Below, piece by piece: positions 45,209-56,674 of a stretch of DNA of 64,000 nucleotides. The notes beneath the pieces are model-generated. The model did not search any database, was not told the origin of the DNA, and saw nothing but the letters and a program-made list of their open reading frames with translations. Numbering within the stretch: the first letter of the stretch is position 1; the number at the start of each line of letters is the position of its first letter. Both the position numbers and the translations under genes were made by a program. This DNA is from Monodelphis domestica (lineage: Eukaryota > Chordata > Mammalia > Didelphimorphia > Didelphidae): contig NC_077227.1 in NCBI RefSeq assembly GCF_027887165.1, positions 84,156,930 to 84,220,929 of the forward strand, given 5' to 3'.

Positions 45209-45838
45209 GTATGTGCTGTGAATGAATATGCTCTGAAAATTGGTCCCTTAAAAGGAAGCATGTCTTCCCTTGGCAGCAGGAAAACAGTTTTTTCCGCCCT
45301 CCCCTTTGCTGATTTCTCCTGGGATGGAACTTCAAGGGGTTTTCTCAAGCAGAAGGTTCTCCATTTCACTGCATATGAATCCCCTGCCTACTGAAGGAAT
45401 AAAGGTTGGGCTCTTTCTCCCCTCCATAACTAGGTCCTGGCTTATTTGGCTTCTTCTATGCCCTTCCTCCACTATGAATCATCTCAGTCGGAATATTCGA
45501 TTAATTCATTTCAACAACCCTCCATTCAGTGGGCCAAACATTATATGTAAAATATACTTTACTACACTGACGAACTGACTCAGTTCAATTCAATTTTACA
45601 AGCATTTATTAAGCACCTCTAGTGGTTTGTAAATTAATTGGGACAAGCAATAATTTTTACATGGTTTCATTTCATCAGAGCAATGGTGATGTATGTGGGC
45701 CTCTGATGACACTGCTGATTCAGAGCATCTGATGTTAACCTGATGACACTGTAGTCAGTCAGTTTTCACACATTTAGCTAGTTCAACCAGTTGGGCATCG
45801 GATTTTGTGCCATATTTCATTGTTCCTGTTTGTGTTTT
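45209..45838. other. Unique sequence downstream of the candidate exon
   Basis: A short antisense L2 tail lies at 45590-45630 ('acaagcatttattaagcacc'). The rest is unassigned. A 102-codon frame at 45270-45578 (+) has no further support. Confidence 0.4.
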
Positions 45839-45839
45839 T

Positions 45840-46620
45840 AATTCTGTGGTTTTAAAGAAAAGTTACGATTCCAAGCAAATGGGCAAAAGTTGCAACTCGT
45901 AAAGAGCACCCTTCAGTGATGATTAGAGATATTGCAGTAGCTGTTGGAATGGGAGGGTCGAGTACTCCAAAGATTTTTCAAGCTCACAATCCACTGGATC
46001 AGTCACACTAAAGCACAATAGAAAATGCAAATTGTTTAAAAAAACCCACCATAAACAAAAAGCAGAGAAATTAACAACTAAAACTGACAAACCATTATTG
46101 TAAAATAAAGTAATTCTTAGAAAATAAGAAAAGATCTTCAGAGGGACCTGGAAACTGAAGGGATTAGTACTGATTTCCTTACACTGGGGCACAGGCTTCG
46201 TAAAGTTAGTAGAATGGCAATATTTTTATCTGCTAACTAATGTTATGAAGAAAAATAGGATGAATATAAAGCAAGACAAGCAAGACAATGTAAAGACTAG
46301 AATACTAATGATTGTAAAAAGGCAATTTTTATTGATGAAACTCACTTTTCACTTAAGGATATAGCAAAATAACTGTAGGGAAAAGTCTAGATGAGTCTTT
46401 TAGCTCTGAGCATTTTCATCAGACTAAAAATTCAACCAAATAATGTTTTGAGAATTTGTTTTACTTTCAGTGGGTTTAGAAATATTATCTTCATTGGATA
46501 AATGATGAACTCCAATAAATGTATTACTAATTGGGGGATGCATTACCAAAAACCACAACTGTTCTAGAATTAATGAAATTCCCAAGTGGATATGGATATT
46601 TCAATACAACCTTGTACATA
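45840..46620 (+). mobile_element. Probable Tc1/mariner transposase relic
   Basis: One plus-strand frame near 45880-45980 reads 'HPSVMIRDIAVAVGMGG' then 'STPKIF', which resembles the helix-turn-helix of Tc1-type transposases. Further on, 46325-46360 reads 'AIFIDETHFSL', like the first catalytic Asp context (F-x-D-E-x-x-F). Between and after these are many stops and shifts. I found no terminal repeats or TA duplication, so the limits are approximate. It could be something else. Confidence 0.4.
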
Positions 46621-46699
46621 TCATGAACATTTATGAAATTTATCCAGGTGATGAAGTTGAGCATGATGGAATGGCATGGGAAATGGTGAATACCTTTGG

Positions 46700-47285
46700 A
46701 AAACAATGGGTTGCATCATTTGGGGGGAATGTCTGAACAAATTATGGGATACAGTGGTGATGGAATACTATTGTGTTATGAGAAATGATAACGGGATGAT
46801 TTCAGAAAAAGCAGGAAAGACCTACATGAACTGATGCAGAGTGAAATAAACAGAAGCAGGCGAACATTATACATAGTAAAAGCAATACTATGTGATGATT
46901 AACTGTGAATGACAGCTATTCTCAGTGATACACTGATCCAGGACAAATCTGAGGGACTTATGACCAAGAACTCTATCTACTTCCAGAGAACAAACAGATG
47001 GAGCCAGAATGCAGATCAAAACACACTATTTTTAAATTTAGTTTATTTGTGTTTTTATTTTGGAATTTTGGTATTAGATTAGTATTCTCTTATAAAAATG
47101 AACAATGTGGAAATATATTTAATATGATAATACATGTATAACCCAGATCAAATTGCTTACCTTCTATAAGAGGAGGAAGGGCAGGGAGGGAAAAAGTTTG
47201 GATATTATAACTTCAGAAAATGTATGTGAAAAATTATCACACATAAATGGGAAAATAAAACACCTTCAAAAGAAAAAAAAGTAAA
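46700..47285 (+). mobile_element. Old L1 3' end, plus strand
   Basis: 'ggaatgtctgaacaaattat' (46724), 'tggaatactattgtgttatg' (46761), 'acatgaactgatgcagagtg' (46822), 'gctattctcagtgatacact' (46914), then a 3'UTR of the older type ('acatgtataacccagatcaa') and an A-rich end at about 47268-47285. Confidence 0.8.
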
Positions 47286-47292
47286 GCAATAT

Positions 47293-47500
47293 ATTGGGAG
47301 CAGCTAGGTGGTTCTGTGGATTGAGAGCCAGGCCTAGAGGCAAGAGATACTAGGTTCAAATCTAACCTCAGGCACTTCCTAGCTGTGTGACCTTGGGCAA
47401 GTCACTTTATTCCCCTTTCCTAGTCCTTACCACTCTTCTCCCTTAGAACCAATACACGGTATTGATTCTAAGATGGAAGGTAAGGGTTAAAAAAAAAAAG
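47293..47500 (+). mobile_element. SINE1-type element, full length
   Basis: 'gggagcagctaggtggttct', 'gattgagagccaggcctaga', 'gctgtgtgaccttgggcaag', 'accaatacacggtattgatt' and a poly-A tail at 47488-47500. Confidence 0.92.
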
Positions 47501-48049
47501 ACTAATGAGCTGTTATAGAAGATAGATTTGGACAAATAGGATGTTCATTAAAGGTATGTTTAATATCTAATAGGATAAGAATGGTGTCACAAAGAATTAA
47601 AAAATAAAGGAGCTAGTCTAGATGACCTCTGAGGTCCCTTCTAGGTTTACATCTGCAATCCTATGATGTTATGAATATATGTCAAAATCTTGTGACCTTA
47701 ATGTCAAATTGTATAAACAAATTATTAAAGCAAAAGGAGAACATATTGTATATTTAAAGTATTTTTAAATGTAAACAATTATATATTTATACTACAAGGG
47801 TAGAAAGTGACTTTGAGTTCAGTGTTCCAGGGCACAACTGGCTACGGTTTCCCTGATCAGGGTTCTAAGGGTACCCCTGAGGGGTTGGGTTGATTCTTCT
47901 CTTATTTTTATCAATTTGGTCCTCCATTCTAGTATATTCTACTCACTATTAGCTACCAATGCTTAATTGATTAATTAGTGTGACCTCTGTTCATCTAAAC
48001 TAATTAGCATCAATTAGCTTTTACAAAGAAATATTTTCTATAAGATATA
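47501..48049. other. Unique sequence with clustered TAATTA words
   Basis: No repeat recognised beyond a MIR scrap at about 47610-47660. From 47958 to 48022 several ATTA/TAATTA words are packed together. Confidence 0.4.
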
Positions 48050-48760
48050 TCAAGAACAATAGTTGCAAACATTTCTCTCAATATTTGGAGGTACATTCTC
48101 CCCTGTTATACTTCCGTCCCTGGGGAGAGTGGGCTCAGCCCTAATATAGTTTATACATAGCATGTTCTTTCTTCTTTTTATGCCCCACATCAAGTTCATT
48201 GCCAAATGTAGTATGGCCTCTTCTTGGATGATTCCACAGCTCTGTTTCTGCTTGGCTAGGTCAGTTACTTCATTCTTCACCATCTGGTTTCTAACAAATC
48301 TCAGAGTGGACTCTCTTTGATCGCTCACTCTCCTAACTTTCCAAAATCACAAAATCAGAGTCATCTGCATCACCTAAAACAAGAAAGAACAAATCCAGAA
48401 AGACAAAGAGCAAAATTCCGTATCTCTGGGCTTCTCATTGGTCCCACATGGGGAGGGTTCAGGGTCTCTTTCCTTTTGTCATTGTCTCTTATCCAGATAG
48501 GAGCTAGGCAGGAAAGGCTGACCAAGGGTATATCTCTGACTGACTAGTGCTTCTTGAACATACTCCAGTTTCACTTCCATAGTCAATCAAAAAGATCAAT
48601 TCATCTTTGAATAAACCATAATGTCTGTGCATATTCCAAAGTCCATATAAGGATTGCATTAGTTGAATACTCTGTTCACGATTATAAGGATTGGTGTCAT
48701 TGGCCATTTTCCTGTTATAGAAGTCAATACATTCAATTCTTTTATTTTGTTCCAAGTAAT
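48050..48760 (-). other. Minus-strand stretch with two longish frames, origin unknown
   Basis: On the minus strand a frame of 83 codons (48755-48504) is followed, after a shift, by one of 92 codons (48328-48050). Composition is protein-like ('SLYGLWNMHRHYGLFKDEL' in the first) and no repeat is recognised. It may be a decayed retroelement or retroviral gene, but I cannot name a family. Confidence 0.3.
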
Positions 48761-48774
48761 TTTCATGATATGAA

Positions 48775-50090
48775 TATCATATACCAATCACTGGGGGAGT
48801 GGATAGAGATACAAAGACAAAAATGAAATAGTGGCTTTCTTCAAGGAGCTGACAATCTACTTGGGTAGATAATATGTACAAATATAAATAAATACAATGT
48901 AACCTGAGTAAGAGGAATACTGTCAACTGGGGAAATCAGGAAAGACCTGATGTAGGAAGTAGCACTTGAACTGAGTCTTTTTTCTCTTCATTTAAAAATT
49001 TAATTGATTAATTTAGGATATTTTTCCATAGTTACATGATTCATGTTCTTTCCATCCCCTCCTTCCTTCCCCCTCCCAGAACTGACAGGCAATCCCACGG
49101 GTTTTACATGTATTGTTGTTCAAAACCCATTTCCATATTATTAATATTTGGAATAGAATGATCATTTAAAGTCTACATCCCCAATCATATCCTCATCAAA
49201 ACATGTGATCAGTCATATGTTGTTTTTTTCTGTGTTTCATTTCCCATGGTTCTTTCTCTGGATGTGGATAGCGTTCTTTCTCATAAGTCCCTCAGAATTG
49301 TCCTGGATCAGTGTATTGTTGCTAGTAGGGAAGTCCATTACATTCAATTGTGCCACAGTGTATCAGTCTCTGTGTACAATGTTCTCCTGGTTTGGCTCCT
49401 TTTGCTCTGCATCAATTCCTGGAAGCCATTCCAGTTGAATTGAGTCTTGAAGGAAGATAGGGTTTATAAGTGGTAGAAGAAAGGGGGGAAAGCATTCCAG
49501 GGATGCAAGAATATATACAACGACAAAGAGATAGAAGATGGATAATTTGAGGAGGGAGAGCATTAACTACCAGGCGAATAAATAAAGTAGGTGATGCCCA
49601 AGTTGAATCTTGAAAGAAGCTATGAATTCTAAGAGGCAGACATGAGGAGAGAATGGATTCTAAGTTTTAGGACACAGGCAGAAAATAGATTACTGAGGGA
49701 GTGAAGCAGCTATTGGCCAGTTAATTAGGTTGGGACAGAGAGAGTATTAAAATGAATAATATGGAAATGTTTGGAAAGGTGGCCTATAGTTAGACCTCAA
49801 AAAGGGCTTTAAACACCAGAAGGAAGAAAGTATTTTATCCTAGAGGAAATGGAGAGCCATTGAACATTTTTGAGAGGAGACTGACATAGTTAGACCAGTG
49901 CTTTAGAGATGTTACTTGGCAGCTTTGTAGAGGATAGATTACAGAGAGGGAGACATTGGAAGCAGAGTTCAGCTTGGAAGTATTATAATACTCCATGTGA
50001 GATATGCATAATGGGGGGATAAACTAGAAAAGTGACCATGGAAGTGTGAGAAGGGCACTTATGGAAAACTGCTATGGAAGTATACTTGAT
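48775..50090 (-). repeat. L2 3' region, antisense, split by an L1
   Basis: 48835-48979 ('tcttcaaggagctgacaatc', 'gcacttgaactgagtctt') and 49435-50020 ('aaacaccagaaggaagaaag', 'gaaatggagagccattgaac', 'aagcagagttcagcttggaa') form one long antisense L2 when the L1 is removed. Confidence 0.75.
48980..49434 (-). mobile_element. 5'-truncated L1 3' end in L2, with 14-bp duplication
   Basis: T-rich start, 3'UTR ('cacgggttttacatgtattg'), then the ORF2 C-terminal end to 'ctggaagccattccag'. Flanked by 'ttgaactgagtctt' (48966-48979) and 'ttgaattgagtctt' (49435-49448), one mismatch. Confidence 0.92.
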
Positions 50091-50094
50091 GAGA

Positions 50095-50320
50095 GTTGGC
50101 AGCTAATTGGAAGGAAGGAAGGGAGACTTAACAAATGTTGGCAACCAATTGGAGGAAAGGAAGGAAAAGAAGAAAGGAGGAAGAGAGAAAGAGAAGAAAG
50201 GAAGGCAAAAGAGGAGAAAAGAAGAAAGGAAGGAAAGAAAGGAGGAAGAAGGAAGAAAGGAAGACTTGACAGGAGTTAGCAACCAATTGGAAGGAAGGAG
50301 GGAAGAAAGAAAGAAAGAAA

Positions 50321-50399
<79 letters not shown>

Positions 50400-50510
50400 G
50401 AAAGGAAAGGAATAAAGGAAGGAAGAAAGATTTGAGAAGTATTGGCAATCAACTGGCAGGAAGGAAAGAAAAGAGGAAGGAAAGAAGGATGGAAGAAAAG
50501 AAGACAACAT
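50095..50510 (+). repeat. Composite repeat: 20-bp core plus GGAA/GAAA expansions
   Basis: Four copies of a ~20-bp core ('gttggcaaccaattggaagg' type) start at 50095, 50137, 50275 and 50441. Each is followed by GGAA- or GAAA-rich DNA of different length. The third is followed by a nearly pure (GAAA)n run (about 50305-50398). Long frames here are artefacts. Confidence 0.92.
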
Positions 50511-50514
50511 TTAT

Positions 50515-50690
50515 TAAATACCCACTATGTGCTAGGCAGTGTGCTAAATGCTTTGCAAATATCTCATTTGATCATCACAACAGCTCAGAGAGATAAGTGC
50601 TATTATTATCCTCATTTTACATATGATGCAATTGAAACAGACACAGATTGTGATTTGCTGAGATCATACAGCTACTAGTAGGTGTCTGAG
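50515..50690 (+). repeat. MIR3-like element
   Basis: 'ttgcaaatatctcatttgat', 'catcacaacagctcagagag' and 'ctcattttacatatgatgca' in order. The first part ('aatacccactatgtgctagg') could also be an L2 tail. Confidence 0.6.
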
Positions 50691-51080
50691 GCACTATGCT
50701 AGCCACTGCAGGTGCTACAAATATAGATAGAATTCCTGCCCTTCTGGAGCTTTTAGTTTAGTAGGAGAGATAATCCACTTAAATAATTAGAGTTCATATT
50801 GGGAGCAAATAGACTGGAGTTAAGGGAGTTGTATAAAGTAGATCTAGATAGTGGAGGGGTCCAAATGCTAGTCTAAAGCTTGAGTCAAGATACTAGGAGT
50901 CACTGAAGATTTTTGAGTAGGGAAGTGGCATGATGAAAGTGATATTTTAGGAAGATTTCTATGTCAGTCTGTGTAGGACAGATTAAAGTAGGAAAAGATC
51001 AGAACCCAGTTAGGAAGACCAGTTAGAAAGCTGTTGTGGGAATGAGGACAACATATTGATACACAAAATAAGAAGAAGAG
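50690..51080 (-). repeat. L2 3' region, antisense
   Basis: 'cctgcccttctggagctttt', 'aggagtcactgaagattttt', 'agtggcatgatgaaagtgat' and 'accagttagaaagctgttgt' follow the antisense L2 order. Confidence 0.7.
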
Positions 51081-51114
51081 TTAGCAATGTGATGTGGTGA
51101 AAAGAGAACTGTAG

Positions 51115-51340
51115 ATTAGAGAAAGTGATGTGGCGAAGTGGATAGTACCAGACCTGGAGTCAGGAAGACCTGAATTCAAATCCAGTCTCAGACACAAAAT
51201 AGCTGTGTGACCTTAGACAAGTCACTTAATCTCTGCTTGAGTTTCCTCATCTGTAAAGTGAGGGATAATAACAACTTAGTGTACTTAGCACAGGGTCTGG
51301 AATATAATGAATACTATATGTTAGACATTATTATTATTAA
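51115..51340 (+). repeat. MIR/THER or SINE element
   Basis: 'cagacctggagtcaggaaga', 'agctgtgtgaccttagacaa', 'agtttcctcatctgtaaagt' and 'cacagggtctggaatataat' in CORE-SINE order, with a MAR1-like head. Confidence 0.7.
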
Positions 51341-51349
51341 GAAGTCAAA

Positions 51350-51715
51350 GAATCAATGATCAATGACTTAGCTCTACCTAGCAATTCAATGATCCAACAT
51401 GACTCTGAAGGATTTATGATGACAATTGCTATCTGTCTCCAAAAAAAAAACTGATGGAGTCTGCAGACAGGAGCGTACTTTTAAAACTTTCTTTATTTTT
51501 GTTGTTTTTTTGTCTGTGTTTTCTTTCACATCCTGACTAATATGGAAATATGTTTTATGTGACTGCACATGTATAACCTATATCAATTTGCTTGCAATCT
51601 CAAGGAAAGATGGAGGGAGAAAAATAGAAACTCAAAGTTTTTTAAAAGAATGTTAAGATTTGTTTTTACATGTAATTAGGAGAATAATAAAATTTAAAAC
51701 ATCAAAGGACCTAGA
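51350..51715 (+). mobile_element. L1 3' end, older type, plus strand
   Basis: 'caattcaatgatccaacatg', 'actgatggagtctgcagaca', then the 3'UTR 'gactgcacatgtataaccta' and 'acatgtaattaggagaataa'. Confidence 0.75.
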
Positions 51716-51719
51716 CTCT

Positions 51720-52440
51720 GGCTCTGTCATGATGTAGCTGACTAAGTGTGGCTATATCACAACTTCTCTAAACCTCAGTTTCCCCAATTGTAAAAGGAAG
51801 AGGTAGGACTAAGTAAGGATTTCTCAACAGTTATTTTGCTTGACCTCACGATCTTCCTCACTTAGCTCTGGTGGGATCCCATCAGGGAGGGAATCACTTA
51901 TTTTCATTTCACTGTTGTTCAGTTCCAGAAGAATATAAACTCAATTGACGGTAGAGGAATGTGATGCGGTAGAAACAGGGACAAGAGACTTGAGTGCTAG
52001 GGAGGGCCTAATATAGTATAGACACTTACAAATGATTGTTGGATGGATGAGTAAATTATGGAATTGTGTCTGTGAACCCACACCTCTTGACTATCATAAA
52101 TTGTTGGAGGAAAACAAAAGGATTCTCTCCTCAGGGTTAGATGGGGAGAATATTTGTAAAGTGCTTAGTGTAGAACCTGGCCCTAGATTAGATGCTCAAT
52201 AAATGCATATTCCTTTCTTCTTTCCTTCCCCTCAGGAAAAATTTGAAGAGTGGAGAACAAATATTGCTCTCCTAGATGATGTTCAAAAAATAGACTGTTA
52301 GAACTATAGTGGACTTTAGAGATCATCTTACTCAATCTCCTCATTTTACAGATATGGAAACTGAGATCCAGAAAGAAGAATGCTTTGCCCAAGGTCACAG
52401 AATGAGTTCATGACCAAGACTAGACTAGAACCCAGTCCCT
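51720..52440. repeat. MIR fragments with unassigned gaps
   Basis: 51740-51830 sense MIR ('ctctaaacctcagtttcccc'). 52140-52215 MIR/L2 tail ('gatgctcaataaatgcatat'). 52300-52440 antisense MIR ('gatatggaaactgagatcca'). 51831-52139 is unassigned. Confidence 0.55.
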
Positions 52441-52768
52441 TTTAGGACACCATCTCCTTTTCTAGTGGAAAGATTCAGTAGGACTTGTGTGCCCCAATTT
52501 TTTTTATTATAGTGTAATGCTTATATTTCTTTCCTAGGAACTTAGTGACACCTCTTTGTACTATCAATCATATCTGTCCATCAAAGACCTCTTTCTATCA
52601 TAGAAGGTAGCTGACCAGGATCATTGAAGGCTATGAAAGTAGAACACTGGCTCTGGAAGTTTCTACCATGTTAGAAAGGCTTCAAATATGGTCCTGATGG
52701 TCAACTTTGTATCTGAATCAGTTCAGTTAAGTGAAAATAGTCTTGTCACTAAAAGACTGGCCACAGGG

Positions 52769-52990
52769 AGATGCTGGTAAATATTTAACAACTGACTCTC
52801 CAAAAAAAGTATCGTACACATGATGTACTTTTATGTTTAATCTGCGTTTAAAATGTTCTTTATCACTTTCTTCAGCCTAAACTATGAACAAAGCCATAAA
52901 CTGAGCCCTGAGTTGTAGTGTTTGCTCATCTCTGAAGTATAAATGCTCCCAATAAAAATTTAATAATCCGATTTTGTGAACTAGTATGAA
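52769..52990 (+). repeat. Dispersed repeat family A, copy 3
   Basis: 'gatgctggtaaatatttaac', 'tttcttcagcctaaactatg', 'agttgtagtgtttgctcatc', 'tgaagtataaatgctcccaa' and 'atccgattttgtgaactagt' align in order with 39679-39905. Confidence 0.7.
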
Positions 52991-53269
52991 CTAACTTTAG
53001 CATATCACTGGCTGGTCATGAGATGATAAATTTTTTGGGTTATGTTAACTCATGAAGACAGACTACCCAAATATGGAGAAGTTGAGATCTTTGACTTTTC
53101 AGGGAGTGCATAAGCTGATGAGACCAGGAATGAATGAAGTGTTAAAAAAAAAAGACAAATTGCTAACACATTTAGATTATTAAGCCTGACTATGTGGTAT
53201 GCTCATTGTTTCTGCAATATGAAGTTGTCAGCATTTTTGTTTATGCATCTAAAATCAAAAACAGGCAGT

Positions 53270-53420
53270 ATGGCAATATGGATAGAGGGTTGGCCCGTGA
53301 GCCAAGAAGATCTGGGTTCTAGTCTTGCCTTTGGTACATTGGAGTTGTGTGACCACCTGCAAATCACTTAACCTCTTAGTAGCCTTAGGCAACTCTCTCA
53401 AATTGTAAATTACAGATGAG
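53270..53420 (+). repeat. MIR fragment
   Basis: 'gccaagaagatctgggttct', 'gtgaccacctgcaaatcact' and 'tagccttaggcaactctctc' in order. 52991-53269 is unassigned. Confidence 0.55.
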
Positions 53421-53589
53421 TTACTGATCTGCATTGAAGGAGGAAGTTTCCATACCAGGAGTCCCTCATAGCAACAAAACCATAGGTTTGAACACCCCCT
53501 TCCCCCCAAAAGAAAATTATTTCAAGAAGTAAGGGGTTGATCTAGTAGAAAGCACATATTGGATCCCCCCTTTTCCTCTTTTCTTTTTA

Positions 53590-53770
53590 AAAAAACTTTA
53601 ATTCTTATGTATTGGTAATACTATGTATTGGTTCCAAGGCCGAAGAGTGTTAAGGACTAGGTAATGAGGAGTAAGTGACTTGCCCAGGGTCACACAGGCT
53701 ATTTGAACCCAGAGCCTGCTGCCCCCAGGCCTGGCTCTCAATTCACTGAGCCATCTAGCTGCTCCCTGGC
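53590..53770 (-). mobile_element. SINE1-type element, minus strand
   Basis: 'actatgtattggttccaagg', 'agtaagtgacttgcccaggg' and 'gagccatctagctgctccct'. A short deletion removes part of the middle. Confidence 0.85.
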
Positions 53771-55139
53771 TTTAATGATATGTAAGCTCTGAGCTGCAGT
53801 TCTGTCACCTCTAAAATGAGGAAATTGTTCATGAAGAGCTCACTCTCAAATGCTCCCTTCTGCTCTCTGATTGCATTTGTTTGTGTTTGCTACAGTTGAC
53901 TGGCTTCTTCCTGTGCCCAGACAGAGCCAGCCTTTCTTTCCCCTGAGCACATTACATGCTTAGTTAAAACAATTAATGAAATCATTGCTCAGTGGCTCTC
54001 AAACTTGCCCTCAAAATTAAACATGTTTTCTCTCTTTCCGGTATCTAGTCAAACAGCTGCAGGGATGATGCCTTCAGTCCCACAGGGTATTTTTAGAAGA
54101 CGAGCTGTGCTGTCACTGACACTCTAGTCAAATGGTATGTGACAGAGAAATGCATTCTGCACCAAAATGTGGTGCCCATCACTTGCAGACACTGAGGCTT
54201 GGGAATCGCCTTCCATTTTTGAAAATGAGCATGGATTTTGCATGGTCCAGAGTGGCCACCAGTGGATGACGAGGGTTGTGTAAAATTCCTGCCCTTTTCA
54301 AAAACAGCAGGCAAGCGACAAACTATGGAGTCTTCACATTCTGAGCAGGACAGTTTTGGAATCTACAGGGCAGTCATCGGAGGTTGTCTAGGACAGTGAA
54401 GGGCCTTGAATTCATGCTATATGAAGTTCAGTTAAAGCGATAAGGCAAGTACATTTAGCTTGAAGGGGGAAAAGTGGTGGGGAGAGTGTGAAAGCTGTCT
54501 TTAAGGATTTAATGGGCTGCCATGTGGTTTGTTCTATATGGCTCTGGAGGACAGAACTATGAATAATAGAAGGAAATTGCAAAGAGGCCAATTTAAGTTT
54601 CATGCCAGGAAAACTTCCTAACCATTAGAGTGGTCCTGAAGGGAAATGGGTTGCCTTGGGAAGGGGGAGGGTGGTGAGTTTCTCTTTCTTTGGAAGTCTT
54701 CAAGCAAAATCTGATTGATCTCTTGTCAGTGTGCTTTTGTGGTTGGACAAGAAGTCCAACCATAGGTCTCTGTGGTTCCTTCCAACTTGGAAATTCTTGA
54801 AAGGAAAGAATGAAAGGAAAGAGAAATAAAAACCATCTTTGGAGTCAGGCAATTGTTCTTCTGGAGTGGTAGAGTATAGGGTTCATGGTTTATAAGGCAA
54901 AATGGTGGGGAGTGGCTAACATAAAATCCAGGTCTCAGGGAGGAGGAGTTGGGGTAATTCTCTAGGCCTCTTGCTTGGTCTGGGTCATATGGTTTCTCCC
55001 CAAACCCTTACCTCCCTTGTACACATCCTTTTTTTTTCATCTTGAGGTTCACAGAGACCAATCCCTAGAATGACTTCCTTCCTTTGGATCAGCCAATCAA
55101 ACCCTATGGTAGAAATCAGCAGCATGGTTGGGGGAGTCG
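53771..55139. other. Unique sequence
   Basis: The longest stretch in the right half without a recognised repeat. No frame has matching splice signals, motifs or a start I trust. It could be ancient unique intron or hold conserved non-coding elements. Confidence 0.4.
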
Positions 55140-55320
55140 TAGAATGTCTGGGCTGGAATGTACCTTTGAGATCATCTAGCCCAACCCTCTTATTTTACAC
55201 ACGAGAAGACTGAGGCCCAGAAAGGGGAAGCAGTTTGGGCAGAGTCAACAAGTTAGTCATTGGCAAAGCCAGGACTAGAAGCCAGGAACCTTGACTTCCA
55301 GTTCAGTAGTCTTGTCATTA
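55140..55320 (-). repeat. MIR fragment, antisense
   Basis: 'gagatcatctagcccaaccc', 'gaagactgaggcccagaaag' and 'ggcaaagccaggactagaag'. 55321-55839 after it is unassigned. Confidence 0.65.
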
Positions 55321-55839
55321 CCCATCCATGACTGATTTTGGCTTAGAGATGAACTGCTAATTAACAAATGAGGAGGGAATCCACCCAGGGACTTTCTATG
55401 GACAGGCCAGTGGTTTTATGCAATACCTACAGTCTCTGGGCTAGAAAGGGGTCAGCCTAAAGGATCATTCTCCTCAGCATTGGCCTTCTCAGGGTGTCAT
55501 TAAGGGTGGGGCATAGGGCAAGGGGAGAAGGCTCATTTCCTCAAAGTCCTCAACTTCCCTGGGTGTCCTGCCTGAGGGACAGAAGATTCTTATTCTGTAT
55601 GCCACTTAGTTGAGGGTGACTTTGGGAAAATCATCTGTGGGTAGAAATTACTGCCTTTTGCTTGCTGCCTTTCTCCTGAGAGCCCCAGGACTGATCCAAG
55701 AAGTATGAGACTTACCACAAATTGGAATAAGACTCAAGGGATCTATGCACCTGCTGTTTAGACTTATTGTCTCTCCTTCATGACAATATTTAGAGAATTT
55801 CACTGCAATCTTTGGCTCACTATTGGTTCTGCCCATCAG

Positions 55840-56000
55840 AGAAGACCAGTGTTGTAATGAAAAACACTAGAATTGGGCTCAGAAAATATGAGTTTGTGTT
55901 CTGATTCTGCTGCTTAATAAGTGGGTGAAGGGAGTCATCTCACTTCTGGAGCTACATTTCCATCACCTATAAAATTAACAGAATAATACTTTAGAGGGCT
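55840..56000 (+). repeat. MIR fragment
   Basis: 'cagtgttgtaatgaaaaaca', 'tctgattctgctgcttaata' and 'cacttctggagctacatttc' in MIR order. Confidence 0.5.
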
Positions 56001-56024
56001 ACTGCAGGGGTTTAGAGTCAGAGG

Positions 56025-56600
56025 TGTGAATCTTAGAATTTCTCAGACTTGTGAATGTTAAAAATTCTCAGACTCTACCTTAGAACATTTGGTTAAGACC
56101 ATTCCCTCTTTTAAACAATGAAGGTACTTGATCAGGAATGTGAGAACTCTAACATTACTCCACCCATACTTAAGCATACTTTAGGGGAAGATAAAGTTGT
56201 AAACTCCTTACTGAACAATGAAAAGTACTTAACTCATACTTATAGTGAGGCAAAAGCCATTAAGCTAAGTCTATTTTTAGATCTAATACAAAAGGGTGCT
56301 AAGTACCTATGAAGGTCAAATTAATCACTAAAAGGTCAAGCAATTTGCAAACTTGCAAGGGGCAAAGAGGTGTGAACTTACTCGGAAGTTTTAGTCTACC
56401 CAGAGAAGTTGATAACTAAAGAAGATGTGAATTAAGAATGGTCAGTCCTGTGAAAACGTCTACTATGATTGGTAGATGTGAGAACTTAGGGGAGGTGACA
56501 TAGGAGATAATTCTCTTTAAAAGGAGGTCAGAAAGGCCTCTGGAGGGTTCATCTTGCCAAAGCTGAATTGGAGGTCAGGAGTCAGAGGAGGTTGCTGGGT

Positions 56601-56674
<74 letters not shown>

